Shown: piece by piece, positions 7,733-16,226 of the stretch
Layout of the letters: each line of letters starts with the position of its first letter
How positions within the stretch are numbered: the stretch's first letter is position 1
NCBI RefSeq assembly: GCF_030815125.1
Contig: NZ_JAUSWH010000027.1
Coordinates: 1-32,997, forward strand
Direction of reading: 5' to 3'
DNA length: 32,997 bases
DNA from: Allorhizobium paknamense
GTDB taxonomy: Bacteria > Pseudomonadota > Alphaproteobacteria > Rhizobiales > Rhizobiaceae
Made by a program: the position numbers and the translations under genes
Notes under the pieces: model-generated
What the model was told of the DNA's origin: nothing
Database searches by the model: none
What the model saw: the letters and a program-made list of their open reading frames with translations, nothing else

Positions 7733-8632
7733 TCAACCCAAGGCCTGCAAAGCTGCCTTGTTGTTCGCGAGCCAGTCCGAGAACGACTGCGGTCCAACGC
7801 CTGTGATCCTGCGAAAATCGCCAGTCACTGTCCCGGCGAAGCCGTCGGCCGTGTTGACGTCGAATGACGCAAAGATCCGCGCAAAGTGTTCGGGCATGCC
7901 GGCCTTCGTCATTCCTTCCACGAGGGACTTCTCGGTGATGGAAATTGCCGTGATCTTCCTGTCCAGCGCACGACTGATGAGGTCCGCCTGCTCTGCCGTG
8001 GTCAAAGCCTCTTCACCGCTGAGCGTTAGGACCTGCTTTCCCTCGGTGTGCCCGGCCAAGACAGTTGCGGCAGCAAGGGCGAGATCGTCACGGGAGATGT
8101 TCGCCAGTTTGCCCTCTCCTGCGGCATGGAACCACTGGCCTGCGTTGTGCAGGATCCCGGGCAAGGTCATGTAGAGGTTCTCGAAGTACCAGTGCATGCG
8201 CAAGATGGTCCAGGCTGGGATGCCGCTCGCTTCGATTGCCGCTTCCGTCCTGGCGTGGTCTGGCGCCACAATGACGCTGGCTTTATCGGCATTCGGCATC
8301 GACGTGTAGATGACATGTCCAATGCCTGCCTCTTCTGCTACCCTAACGGCCGATAGCTGCTGTTCAAGACGTCGTCCCGGCCGATCCAGAGCGTCGGTGC
8401 TGATGAGCAGCATGCGGTCGATGCCGTCGAAAGCAGGCCCCAAGGATGCTTTGTCCTCGAAGTCGGCAAAGCGGACAGAGACGCCCTTGTTGGCGAAGGC
8501 GCTCAAGCCATCAGGTCGACGCGTCGCAGCGACAATGTTGACAGGGTCGACCTTGAGCGTAGCGATAAGGTGAAGGAGAACCAACTGGCCGAGATGGCCG
8601 GAGGCTCCGCTGACAAGCAGTTTTTGGGACAT
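7733..8632 (-). CDS. QorB-like NAD(P)-binding protein, NmrA/SDR-a5 type
   Basis: The protein has 299 residues. The N-terminal Rossmann motif is SGASGHLGQLV at about residues 8-18, followed by VAATRRPDGLSAFANKGVSVRFADFED, DGIDRMLLIST, and VIYTSMPNAD. This pattern matches the atypical SDR group that includes E. coli QorB (NADPH:quinone oxidoreductase 2) and NmrA. The C-terminal half carries LRMHWYFENLYMTLPGILH and AGEGKLANISRDDLALAAATVL, both typical of the group. No YxxxK catalytic pair is present, as in QorB/NmrA. It may reduce quinones or act as a redox sensor. It is co-directional with the NmrA-type gene 118 bases upstream. Confidence 0.88.
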   Translation of the reverse strand: MSQKLLVSGASGHLGQLVLLHLIATLKVDPVNIVAATRRPDGLSAFANKGVSVRFADFEDKASLGPAFDGIDRMLLISTDALDRPGRRLEQQLSAVRVAEEAGIGHVIYTSMPNADKASVIVAPDHARTEAAIEASGIPAWTILRMHWYFENLYMTLPGILHNAGQWFHAAGEGKLANISRDDLALAAATVLAGHTEGKQVLTLSGEEALTTAEQADLISRALDRKITAISITEKSLVEGMTKAGMPEHFARIFASFDVNTADGFAGTVTGDFRRITGVGPQSFSDWLANNKAALQALG

Positions 8633-8750
8633 GAAGTTCTCCGAAATGCGCGCCGCCTTTTGAAGAGGGAGCGGTATTTTCGAACCACGCTTGATGCGTC
8701 CCTTCGCCAGCGAGGACGAGGGGACGCATCAATGCGACTGACTGTGTGAA

Positions 8751-9620
8751 CTAGCCGCCGTGGGCGCCAACGAGAGCTGCAACCGCTTCCTCGACACCGA
8801 TCCGGCCGACGCGCTTGATCGTTCCCTTGTCCTCGAACGACAGCCAGCCCTCATTGAAGCCATCAAGGCACTTCATCCACATTTCTGGATCCTTGATGCC
8901 CTGGTCTCGAAAGAGGCCTTCCCAAGCAGCATGCGGAATGGCTTGAACACCGACGTCACGGCCAAGCGCCTTGCCAAAGGCATTGGCGATGTCCTGCGGC
9001 GAGACTAGGCCCGGGCCATGCAATTCGACAATGCGGTGCCCCGTCCAGTCCTCCATCAGAAGCTCGCCCGCCGTCCGGCCGGCATCGGCAACTGAGACCA
9101 TCGGCAACGCCCGATCGACAGGCTGCAGGAAGGAGTGGATGACGCCATCATTCTTCGCGCTGCCGACGTCCCATTCAGCATTTTCGATATACCAGGCGGG
9201 CCGCAGGAAGGTGATCGGCAGATCGACATCGGCCAGTTCTTCCTCGAGGATCGTCAGTTCGCTGATCGTATTGCGCTCTACAGCCTGGGCGCCAACGCTC
9301 GACAGGGCGACGATCTTGCCTGGACGCGCTGCCAGGATCGCTTTTTTATAAGCTGCAACAATCGCCCGTGCCTTTGGCAGATCCTCCGGCTGGTCAAGGC
9401 TCGGCGGAACGACCAGAAACACGCCTTCACATCCCGAAAACGCCTTGGTCAGCGCTTCGTGGTCTTCCATCGTCGCCAGAGAAATCTCGCACCCTCGATC
9501 GGCAAAGGCCTGCGCCTTGCCGACATCGCGCGCCACCACGCGCAGCGATTTACCAGCACCAAGAAGGGTTCTTGCGGCATTGCCGCCAACGCGGCCCGTA
9601 GCCGCAGTTACTGCAAACAT
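8751..9620 (-). CDS. NmrA-family NAD(P)-binding protein
   Basis: The protein has 289 residues with the glycine-rich motif VTAATGRVGGNAARTLL at residues 4-20, then LRVVARDVGKAQAFADRGCEI, GCEGVFLVVPP and KIVALSSVGAQA. LRPAWYIENAEW and the C-terminal SVADAGRTAGELLMEDW follow the NmrA/HSCARG plan. Such proteins bind NAD(P) and either reduce small substrates or signal redox state. It is the first gene of the four-gene minus-strand unit and its start lies 110 bases from the divergent LysR start, the usual layout for a LysR target. It is a paralogue-like partner of the QorB-like gene downstream. Confidence 0.88.
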   Translation of the reverse strand: MFAVTAATGRVGGNAARTLLGAGKSLRVVARDVGKAQAFADRGCEISLATMEDHEALTKAFSGCEGVFLVVPPSLDQPEDLPKARAIVAAYKKAILAARPGKIVALSSVGAQAVERNTISELTILEEELADVDLPITFLRPAWYIENAEWDVGSAKNDGVIHSFLQPVDRALPMVSVADAGRTAGELLMEDWTGHRIVELHGPGLVSPQDIANAFGKALGRDVGVQAIPHAAWEGLFRDQGIKDPEMWMKCLDGFNEGWLSFEDKGTIKRVGRIGVEEAVAALVGAHGG

Positions 9621-9688
9621 CTGATTTTCCTCATGTGAACCTGTTGTTCCTGAGGTCTTTTCTCATATTTGCATTAGGGATTTTATCG

Positions 9689-9695
9689 CTATAAT
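9689..9695 (+). promoter_or_regulatory. Candidate -10 box for the LysR gene
   Basis: TATAAT at 9690-9695 is the closest match to a -10 element in the divergent gap. A TTGCAT 15 bases upstream (9669-9674) could serve as a -35, though the spacing is short. It lies 35 bases before the LysR ATG. Confidence 0.35.
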
Positions 9696-9696
9696 G

Positions 9697-9724
9697 TCCG
9701 GATAATATTGACTCAGAATCCGGA
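9697..9724. promoter_or_regulatory. 7-bp inverted repeat between divergent units (candidate LysR operator)
   Basis: TCCGGAT at 9697-9703 and ATCCGGA at 9718-9724 form a perfect inverted repeat with 14 bases between. It ends 6 bases before the LysR ATG and its right arm contains the only GGA that could serve as that gene's ribosome binding site. It fits an operator by which the regulator represses its own gene or activates the divergent operon; an RNA hairpin hiding the start site is the alternative. Confidence 0.45.
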
Positions 9725-9730
9725 ATTAAC

Positions 9731-10660
9731 ATGGCCTATGACAGCCGACTCCTGACTGGTGTCACCGTGCTGATGGCGGTGGTCGAAGCCGGAACCATGG
9801 CGAGAGCCGCAGAGGCTTTGGGTATGACAGCCTCGGGTGTCGGAAGGGCCATCGCTCGCCTTGAAACAAGGATAGGCATTCGCCTTCTGGAGCGAACAAC
9901 CCGCTCCCTGCGGCTCACCGATGAGGGGCGCAAGTTCTATGAACAGGTAGGGCCACACCTCGATGGCATCGAAGATGCTGCGTTGGAAGCGTCCGGGTCG
10001 GCTGGTGTCGTCAAAGGACGCTTGCGGGTCAATGTCGCGCCCATCGTCTCCCAGACCATCCTGTCTGATCGCATGGGGGCGTTTCTGGCCGACTATCCGG
10101 AACTGCGTGTGGAAATGATCATGCGGGACGCCGTCGGGGACCTGGTTGCAGATGGTTTTGACATGGCACTTCGTTTCGGCGATCCACCGGAAAACCTGAT
10201 TGCACGGCGTCTTGCAGATATGCGCGTGATCACGGCGGCATCTCCCACGTATATCGCAAGGCGAGGTCGGCCCTCACACCCCAGCGAATTGATCGACCAT
10301 GAAACCATAGATTTCTGGGATCCTGTGAAGGGACGCGCCTATGACTGGGAGTTCCATCGGGATGGCGAGACTTTGCCAGTTAAGACGCGTGCCAGACTGA
10401 TGACTTCAGATGCAGCCACTATGCTGGCATCTTGTCTCGCCGGCGTCGGGATTTGTCAGATTCCTCCTATCGGAGCGCACCACCTCTTCGCACGGGGCGA
10501 CCTTATAGACCTGTTCCCCGATTGGCCGGGGGAGCGCTTTCCGCTCTATGCGCTCTATCCACCGCGCCAGAAGCATTCCGCAAAAGTACGAGCTTTCGTG
10601 ACATTCGTGGAAGGGCTCATCACGGAAGAGGGCATAAAGGCTGGCGGCTCTCGCGCCTAA
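9731..10660 (+). CDS. LysR-family transcriptional regulator
   Basis: The protein has 309 residues. The N-terminal winged HTH is clear: LLTGVTVLMAVVEAGTMARAAEALGMTASGVGRAIARLETRIGIRLLERTTRSLRLTDEG spans residues about 5-65 (read in parts). The substrate-binding domain follows, with GRLRVNVAPIVSQTIL, LRVEMIMRDAVGDLVADGFDMALRFG and LASCLAGVGICQIPP. The VADGFDMALRFG form is common in regulators of quinone/aldehyde-responsive reductase genes. It is transcribed away from the NmrA-QorB-hydrolase-SDR genes and is their most likely regulator. The inducer is unknown. Confidence 0.95.
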   Translation: MAYDSRLLTGVTVLMAVVEAGTMARAAEALGMTASGVGRAIARLETRIGIRLLERTTRSLRLTDEGRKFYEQVGPHLDGIEDAALEASGSAGVVKGRLRVNVAPIVSQTILSDRMGAFLADYPELRVEMIMRDAVGDLVADGFDMALRFGDPPENLIARRLADMRVITAASPTYIARRGRPSHPSELIDHETIDFWDPVKGRAYDWEFHRDGETLPVKTRARLMTSDAATMLASCLAGVGICQIPPIGAHHLFARGDLIDLFPDWPGERFPLYALYPPRQKHSAKVRAFVTFVEGLITEEGIKAGGSRA

Positions 10661-11224
10661 CTAACCTCCCGGCGTGACGCGTTAGAGGGGCAAAGAGACA
10701 TTGCACCGCGAGAAACGCATACCGATTCCCAGCAACATAAAGCTCTTGAAGGGAGATGAACCAACGACCCGCCATTCCGCGAAGTCAAATGCCTGAAAAT
10801 ATTCTATAATCCTCATCACGGGCAGCCTCCGTGTCGAATTGGGAACATAACCTCGCCCGCGCTTACTTTTGCCCATCAACTGGGTCACGCTCCAGCAAGG
10901 CTCGTCTTTTCGGCCTGCTCAAGAAATTCCATATCTACCCACTGGCGAAATTCGCGCCAGTTGTCTCCGAAGTGATGTTGCCCATGTGTGTTCCGGCGTG
11001 GCATTTGACCCCATCATGGGCGCCGAAGGCTGACCCCCGCCACGCCGAAGAAACGGCAAATTGATCAGCGTGTTGATCTGTACAAACCAGGGTCAGTCTT
11101 AGGCGCCGAAAGGGGTCAAACTTCCATGCTTAATCACATACGCGCAACAAAACGTGACAAAAGGCTACGCCACTTCACAATTCCCTGAAGCCACTCTGCC
11201 ACAGCGTTCACAGGACATGCTCAA
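10661..11224. other. Intergenic stretch, no convincing gene
   Basis: About 560 bases hold no open frame with recognisable protein similarity. A cluster of inverted motifs lies at 10991-11121 (separate entry). The rest shows nothing I can name. Confidence 0.6.
10991..11121. repeat. Nested inverted repeats, possibly an insertion-sequence end remnant
   Basis: GGCGTGG (10995-11001) pairs with CCACGCC (11039-11045). A wider pair also exists: TTTGACCCC near 11004 with GGGCGCCGAAGG and TGACCC, mirrored by GGGTCA (11090-11095), GGCGCCGAAAGG and GGGGTCAAA near 11112-11120. The repeated TTTGACCCC/GGGGTCAAA theme is like the multiple end repeats of IS21-type elements. No transposase remains, so this would be a solo relic; the family is a guess. 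Confidence 0.35.
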
Positions 11225-11680
11225 ATGCCGCTTACAACGGGCACCAGAATATTGCTTTTCCTCGCGACCACAGCAAATGAGCAAATTGCCTCAGTGCTGT
11301 CGCATGCGGGATATCAACCAGTCTCGGTCTCGACCGTTCCCGAAGCATTTGATGCTCTCCGGCAGGGAGATTTCGCGTTCGCCATTACGACCCGCCCGGA
11401 CATCGACTTGCTCCGGAATATCCGGGCAATTCCGGTCATTAATATCGAGGTGTTCTTTCACGTCATCCCGGCGACAGGCTTGTCACAGGCAAGAAGCAGA
11501 AAGTTCGATAGAAGTGCGTTTCTTGAGCGCGTGGCGTTTCTCGCTCGCACAGCGGTGACAACGACCGATGAAGGTCCGCCCCCCCTGCCAACAACAGGAT
11601 ATTGCAGACACGATTGTTTCGAACATCCGAAACGTCATCATGGCTGCAATCGCTCTGTTTGGCAGACGCGGGAAGGTTGA
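11225..11680 (+). CDS. Receiver-like protein lacking phosphorylation residues
   Basis: The protein has 151 residues, with AGGAC 8 bases before the ATG. Residues 8-70 follow the alternating beta/alpha pattern of a response-regulator receiver (RILLFLATTANEQIASVL, AGYQPVSVSTVPEAFDALRQGDFAFAITT). The acidic pocket after beta-1 and the phospho-acceptor Asp at the end of beta-3 are absent (ITTRPD in place of LLDxxxP). It resembles a pseudo-receiver. The last 40 residues are Pro/His-rich and look unstructured. The next gene starts 2 bases after its stop. Its place before a two-component pair suggests a link with signalling, but that is inference. Confidence 0.6.
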   Translation: MPLTTGTRILLFLATTANEQIASVLSHAGYQPVSVSTVPEAFDALRQGDFAFAITTRPDIDLLRNIRAIPVINIEVFFHVIPATGLSQARSRKFDRSAFLERVAFLARTAVTTTDEGPPPLPTTGYCRHDCFEHPKRHHGCNRSVWQTREG

Positions 11681-11682
11681 CG

Positions 11683-12126
11683 ATGTTCACCTCAGATAGC
11701 GTCCGATGGATGCTGTTGAGGGCCAGAGCGATGCGCCAAGGGTATCCCCCACCGGCTCAAGACAGGGTAATGGACGCGCGGCCAAAAATCCGTTCTGCTC
11801 ACAGATTGCTTGATGCAATCGCCTTAATTCAAATTGCCGCCCCCAGGCGAGAACTTGCTTTTCTCGGAGGCTGTCTCTTGATGTTCTGGCTGATGAACGC
11901 TGCCGCCGTTTGCGGCTATCTGATCCTCACCTTTTTCATTCTTGTCGCTGTCGCAAGGCTGATTAGGCGAACGTGCACGGCTCTGGTCGACAATCTGCCA
12001 AGGCGATCCCCCACCCGGAAACGCATTCTGGCGTGTGTGTCGACCGCATTGTTTTCGCTTCTCCTGATCCGGGCCTGCTATATTGCCACCGTCGTCGTGG
12101 ATACGCAGTTCGCACGATTTCACTGA
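11683..12126 (+). CDS. Small inner-membrane protein, unknown function
   Basis: The protein has 147 residues from the ATG at 11683, which is preceded by GGAAGG at a 6-base distance; a longer open frame upstream overlaps the previous gene and has no such site. Two hydrophobic segments are visible: LAFLGGCLLMFWLMNAAAVCGY running into LILTFFILVAVARLI (residues about 58-92, possibly a hairpin), and VSTALFSLLLIRACYIATVVV (about 119-139). I do not recognise a family. It is coupled to the receiver-like gene and lies 178 bases before the response regulator. Confidence 0.55.
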   Translation: MFTSDSVRWMLLRARAMRQGYPPPAQDRVMDARPKIRSAHRLLDAIALIQIAAPRRELAFLGGCLLMFWLMNAAAVCGYLILTFFILVAVARLIRRTCTALVDNLPRRSPTRKRILACVSTALFSLLLIRACYIATVVVDTQFARFH

Positions 12127-12303
12127 AACAGGAACCTAAAGTCCTAAAAGGGTCGACCTCATAGGCTATTTTCGCAATATATCGTAATATTTCCTCACGC
12201 ACTGTCATTAGGCAAGTCGCTACGTTGGCTGGCCCAAAGCATTCACGAGTGGCTGCGCGATCCATGGAAGCGTCGGACCAGTAATGGACAAGAGTTGAAC
12301 GAG

Positions 12304-13059
12304 ATGGTAGCCGCTGTGCTTGCTAAAACAACAACCCTCAAGCTTGCGTCATCCGCACGCATCCTGGTGGTGGAAGACGACGGTGACATCGCTGCTATGC
12401 TCACCGATCTTCTGAGGGCTCACGGTTTCGAGGCTTCCTCTGCTCCCAATGGCAGGGAGATGGATCGACTGTTGTTGAGGCATAGTTTCGACCTTATCCT
12501 GCTTGACGGCATGTTGCCCGGAGAAGATGGCTTCAGCATTTGCCGAAGACTGCGTGGCTCGGGCCAGATTCCAATCCTGATGCTGACCGCATTGCAGGAG
12601 GATATCGACAAGGTCTTGGGTTTGGAACTCGGCGCGGATGATTATGTGACAAAGCCCTTCAATTCACGGGAGTTGATCGCCCGAATCAAGAATATCCTAC
12701 GCAGATCTACCAGTCCCGAGGAAACAGACGTCAATCTCCTGCCCATGACCTTTTCGGGATGGAAGATCGACCCCAGGAGCCGTGAACTTTACGATGCGGA
12801 TGGTGCGCAGGTATCCATGACGACGGCAGAGTTTGATCTGTTGTGGGCGTTTTGCTGCCATCCCAACAAAGTGCTGACGCGTGAACAGCTTCTTGCGATG
12901 ACGCATGCAGGTTCGGCCGGCCCAATCGAGCGTAGCATCGATGCGCATATCAGCCGTATCCGGCAAAAAATCGAACCTAACCTCAAGGAACCGACCTTCA
13001 TCAAAACGGTCCGTCTGGGCGGGTATTTATTTGCGTCGAAAGTAGAACCCGTCGGATGA
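12304..13059 (+). CDS. OmpR-family response regulator
   Basis: The protein has 251 residues from the ATG at 12304; a TTG three codons earlier is also possible. The receiver domain shows ILVVEDD (20-26), the phospho-acceptor D68 in LILLDGMLPGEDGF, T95 and K117 in VTKPF. The C-terminal winged-helix DNA-binding domain shows FDLLWAFCCHPNKVLTREQLL, then ERSIDAHISRIRQKIEP and IKTVRLGGYLF. The gene overlaps the kinase gene by 4 bases (ATGA), so they form a two-component pair. Targets are not evident; the envelope genes downstream are candidates. Confidence 0.95.
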   Translation: MVAAVLAKTTTLKLASSARILVVEDDGDIAAMLTDLLRAHGFEASSAPNGREMDRLLLRHSFDLILLDGMLPGEDGFSICRRLRGSGQIPILMLTALQEDIDKVLGLELGADDYVTKPFNSRELIARIKNILRRSTSPEETDVNLLPMTFSGWKIDPRSRELYDADGAQVSMTTAEFDLLWAFCCHPNKVLTREQLLAMTHAGSAGPIERSIDAHISRIRQKIEPNLKEPTFIKTVRLGGYLFASKVEPVG

Positions 13060-14396
13060 AAGAGCTTCGCGGTGCATCCATCCGGACGCAGCTTCTTTTT
13101 CTGGCAATCTTGTTTGTCATCTTGGTTTCCGCCGTCGCGGCAACAACTGAGCCCTTCATCTACGGGCGCCACGACAAAGGAATCGAGATCGGACTGTTTG
13201 CAGGCCGAACCGAAGCCATCCTTACGCAATTTGCGGGGGCTCATAGCCCTCTCGAGGAGGATGCCGTTATCAGGTTCGCAGGGCGTCTGGATATTTCCGT
13301 GGAACGGGCTGCCCCGGAGGACGCCTCAGTCGCATTCGTCGCGGGCATGTCAAATCCGCAAATCTTGAAGCAGGTTCGGGAGCTGATCGACGACAGCGTT
13401 GCGACCGCCGTGGTTCGGGCCTTCGGTTTGCGAGGAAGCGAGACCACATTGATCGTCAATCTGGGGGACGGCAGAGCACTTGCGTTTTCGACACCACGTT
13501 TTCCCGCCAGCATATGGCTCTGGCCAGCGTTTGCGAGCGGTCTTCTGAAGATCGTCATACCGCTCATTCTTCTTGCCTATATCGGCAGCTGGCTGATTAC
13601 GGGCCCGCTGGTTCGCTTTGCATCGGCGGCGCGGCGCGTCAGCATGGACGATCATTCCGACGTACTGTTCAAGGCAGAAGGAGCCTCCGAGATCACCAGC
13701 CTGGCAGCATCTCTTAATGTGATGCAAACCCGCATACAGACGATGTTGCGCGAGCGAACCAGGATCCTGCGGGCGATTAGCCACGATCTGCGAACGCCGC
13801 TCACGAGGCTTCGTATGCGCATCGAGAGGTCCAACGAGCCGGAACTCCGGGAGCGTATGCTTGCCGACATTGGCGCTCTATCCTCCCTGATTGATGCCAG
13901 CCTGGAATTCCTGGACAATCAATATGAACCTCATCGCAAAATTGATATCTCCAGCCTTCTGCAGACCATCGCGGATGATTTTGCCGATACGGGAGTAGAC
14001 GTTCGATTTATTGGGCCGAGGCGTCTCGTCTACCAATGCATGCCGCAAGGATTGACGCGTGCCATTTCCAATTTGGTCGACAACGCCTCCCGCTATGCCA
14101 ATCACATCGAAATCGTGCTGGAAGATAACAACGACAGCGTGGCCATTCGGGTCCGCGATGATGGCCCAGGCCTCAGCGACGAACTGAAGGCAAAGGTTCT
14201 CCAGCCATTTTTCAAAGCGGATGAAAGCAGGCCGGCAAATCTCAGAAGCGGCGGTTTTGGGCTGGGCCTCTCGATCGCCCAAGGCATCATCGTGACTGGG
14301 CATAAGGGCAGCTTCAAATTGCTCGACCGCCATCCGCATGGCCTGGTCGCCGAGATCATCCTGCCGAAAAGCGAAGCAGGTTTGGCTTCTTCTTGA
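13056..14396 (+). CDS. Sensor histidine kinase, EnvZ-like
   Basis: The protein has 446 residues. A first membrane segment lies at about 11-30, a periplasmic sensor region of about 120 residues follows, and a second membrane segment at about 153-182. A HAMP linker precedes the HisKA domain with H243 in RAISHDLRTPLTRLRMRIE. The ATPase domain has the N box NLVDNASRYA (N343), DDGPGL (368-373) and GGFGLGLSIAQGI. The short periplasmic domain and DLRTPLTRLRMR form are those of EnvZ-type kinases. It phosphorylates the co-encoded OmpR-type regulator. The signal is unknown. Confidence 0.95.
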   Translation: MKELRGASIRTQLLFLAILFVILVSAVAATTEPFIYGRHDKGIEIGLFAGRTEAILTQFAGAHSPLEEDAVIRFAGRLDISVERAAPEDASVAFVAGMSNPQILKQVRELIDDSVATAVVRAFGLRGSETTLIVNLGDGRALAFSTPRFPASIWLWPAFASGLLKIVIPLILLAYIGSWLITGPLVRFASAARRVSMDDHSDVLFKAEGASEITSLAASLNVMQTRIQTMLRERTRILRAISHDLRTPLTRLRMRIERSNEPELRERMLADIGALSSLIDASLEFLDNQYEPHRKIDISSLLQTIADDFADTGVDVRFIGPRRLVYQCMPQGLTRAISNLVDNASRYANHIEIVLEDNNDSVAIRVRDDGPGLSDELKAKVLQPFFKADESRPANLRSGGFGLGLSIAQGIIVTGHKGSFKLLDRHPHGLVAEIILPKSEAGLASS

Positions 14397-14944
14397 AGAT
14401 GACGGATATATGCCCCTGGAATTGCGATGGCTGCAGCTAACCAAGCGCACGCAATTGACCCTTGGTTGGATCTTCCACATAACCTGATCGTATGCAGTAG
14501 GTTGGCGAAGCAGGTACCACTCTTGAAAGTCGACAGAAAATCTACCGACAATGAACCGGCGTCTGATTCTGAATATTTTCAGACCCAAGTGTGAACTCAG
14601 CCGCTCTGATATCGCAAACACTATAGGTCCGAGGCTAGCTGCAGCGACCTCCGCCGTAATGGCTTTGCTTTCAGAGGAATTCGAGTTGAAGGTGAGACCG
14701 CGCGAGTGGTGGTGGACGAAGGCCTGTCTCTCTTGATAACTATTCCGGTCAACTTGCCATCGGGATAAGGATGAATAACGGCTCGCTCGATTGCGTTCTC
14801 ACCGACCTTGTCGGCGCCAGTCATTTCGTCATTGACCATGAGATGCGTCAGCAACATTTCTGAACAAATTCCAAGACACAGCAATCCTCCGACACGCTAG
14901 TAATCAAAGCCACAGTGGCAAACACTAACGTCGTGGCTAGAATC
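14397..14944. other. Intergenic stretch, no convincing gene
   Basis: About 550 bases lie between the kinase and the DUF3313 lipoprotein. Open frames of 60-90 codons exist on both strands but none shows a clear ribosome site or family match. It should contain the promoter of the lipoprotein gene, though I cannot pick one. Confidence 0.55.
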
Positions 14945-15613
14945 ATGAAACTAAAGACCTTTTTACGCACGGGTCTTCCCATATGCCTTGGAGTAACTGC
15001 ACTTGCAGGATGTACTACCGCCGATCCAAAGGTCTATGCCGGTCTTGCGTCTGCGCCGCATCTGAAGTCGGACACGAGTGATGAGAGCGGACGTATTCCT
15101 TATCGCTACAAGCGTGACGTTGATTTCAGGAAATACGACAAGGTCATCATCGATCCAGTCACGATCTATCGCGGAGCGGACCATCAATTCGTTAAGCTCA
15201 GTGAGGACGACAAGACTGATCTGGCTGATTATATGCAGACTAAGTTTCAGCAGGCTCTGCAAACCAGGTTTTCGCGAGTGACCTCGCCCATACCGGGCAC
15301 TTTGCGCATTCACCTAACGCTTACCGGCGCAAAAGCAACTACAGCGCTTCTTGGCCCGGCCTCGCATCTGGATCTCGGTGGGGGGGCCTATAACACGGTC
15401 CAATCTGTGCGAGGCAGGGAGGGATCGATGACAGGTTCGGTCATCTACGCTGTTGATATCTATGACTCAATGACCAATAGCCTTCTCGCAGCCTATGTGA
15501 CGAAGCAATTTCCAAATGCCATGAATGTGGGGGCGACGTTCGGCGCTCTGAAAGCCGCGCATGTGGCAATCGACAAGGGAGCAGACGCGCTTATGGATGA
15601 GTTGTGCTCCTGA
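14945..15613 (+). CDS. DUF3313-type outer-membrane lipoprotein
   Basis: The protein has 222 residues from the ATG at 14945; a GTG ten codons earlier is possible. A lipoprotein signal is clear: MKLKTFLRTGLPICLGVTAL-AGC, with lipobox LAGC and Cys23 as the acylated residue. The body matches DUF3313: GRIPYRYKRDVDFRKYDKVIIDPV (in parts), then LADYMQTKFQQAL, LRIHLTLTGAK, and VDIYDSMTNSLLAAYV. The residue after Cys is Thr, not Asp, which fits outer membrane sorting. Its function is not known; members are often envelope-stress or host-contact genes. Confidence 0.82.
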   Translation: MKLKTFLRTGLPICLGVTALAGCTTADPKVYAGLASAPHLKSDTSDESGRIPYRYKRDVDFRKYDKVIIDPVTIYRGADHQFVKLSEDDKTDLADYMQTKFQQALQTRFSRVTSPIPGTLRIHLTLTGAKATTALLGPASHLDLGGGAYNTVQSVRGREGSMTGSVIYAVDIYDSMTNSLLAAYVTKQFPNAMNVGATFGALKAAHVAIDKGADALMDELCS

Positions 15614-15748
15614 GGCGGCATCAACATTTCATAACAATTCTGAATACACAGCAACGGCGCCCAAGCGCAGCATCGAACCGGTCTGGTTGGGAACATCAAG
15701 GATGTGACTTGTCTCGTCCGAAACGCTCGACGATGAAAGGAAAACAAG

Positions 15749-16117
15749 ATGAAGCATAAGTTCGCCTTATTCGGGACCGCCCTCTCGTTCAGCCTGTGTC
15801 TCGCCAACGTCGCCATGTCCCAGGTCGTCATCTACAATGATGAAAACCCGGAACCCTACTCTGTTGATGGCCGCACGGAATCGCGGTTTCTCGACCGCTG
15901 GAACCGACATCATGATGCAAAGCAGCATTGGTCTGGAGCCCCTGCAAGCTATGGACCAGATGATGTGATCAACCTGCTTGAGGATCGGGGCTATCGCGTC
16001 AGAAGCGTTCAGGATGTGGGACCACGCTTTCTGGTCAGAGCGACCCGCGATGGTGATAACTTGCTCGTCAGTGTTTCTCGCTCCGGAGACATTATGGGCG
16101 TTGTCCACGATCGCTAG
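15749..16117 (+). CDS. Secreted PepSY-like domain protein
   Basis: The protein has 122 residues. A Sec signal peptide is visible (MKHKFALFGTALSFSLCLAN..., cleavage near AMS-Q), with AAAGGAAA before the ATG. The C-terminal 60 residues (DDVINLLEDRGYRVRSVQDVGPRF, LVRATRDGDNLLVSV, SGDIMGVV) have the alpha-beta-beta plan of small PepSY domains, which are thought to bind or inhibit partner proteins in the periplasm. It stands alone between two envelope genes. Specific role unknown. Confidence 0.7.
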   Translation: MKHKFALFGTALSFSLCLANVAMSQVVIYNDENPEPYSVDGRTESRFLDRWNRHHDAKQHWSGAPASYGPDDVINLLEDRGYRVRSVQDVGPRFLVRATRDGDNLLVSVSRSGDIMGVVHDR

Positions 16118-16226
16118 TTTAGACCGAGGCGCTCATCGTGCCGGTGACTTGCGAGCGCTCTCTGTGCCGCATCGTCCCGGATAACAATGTGGTGGCAGCG
16201 GCAGTTCATCAGAACGGGCATGAAAG

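Noticed and set aside
10682..10888. 68-codon minus-strand frame downstream of the LysR gene
   Set aside because: No ribosome site, no recognisable motif, and composition like surrounding non-coding DNA.
14621..14884. Minus-strand open frame with AIERAVIHPYPDGKLTGIVI, faintly like a large serine recombinase C-terminus
   Set aside because: The likeness is short, there is no ribosome site, and the frame lacks any other motif of the family.
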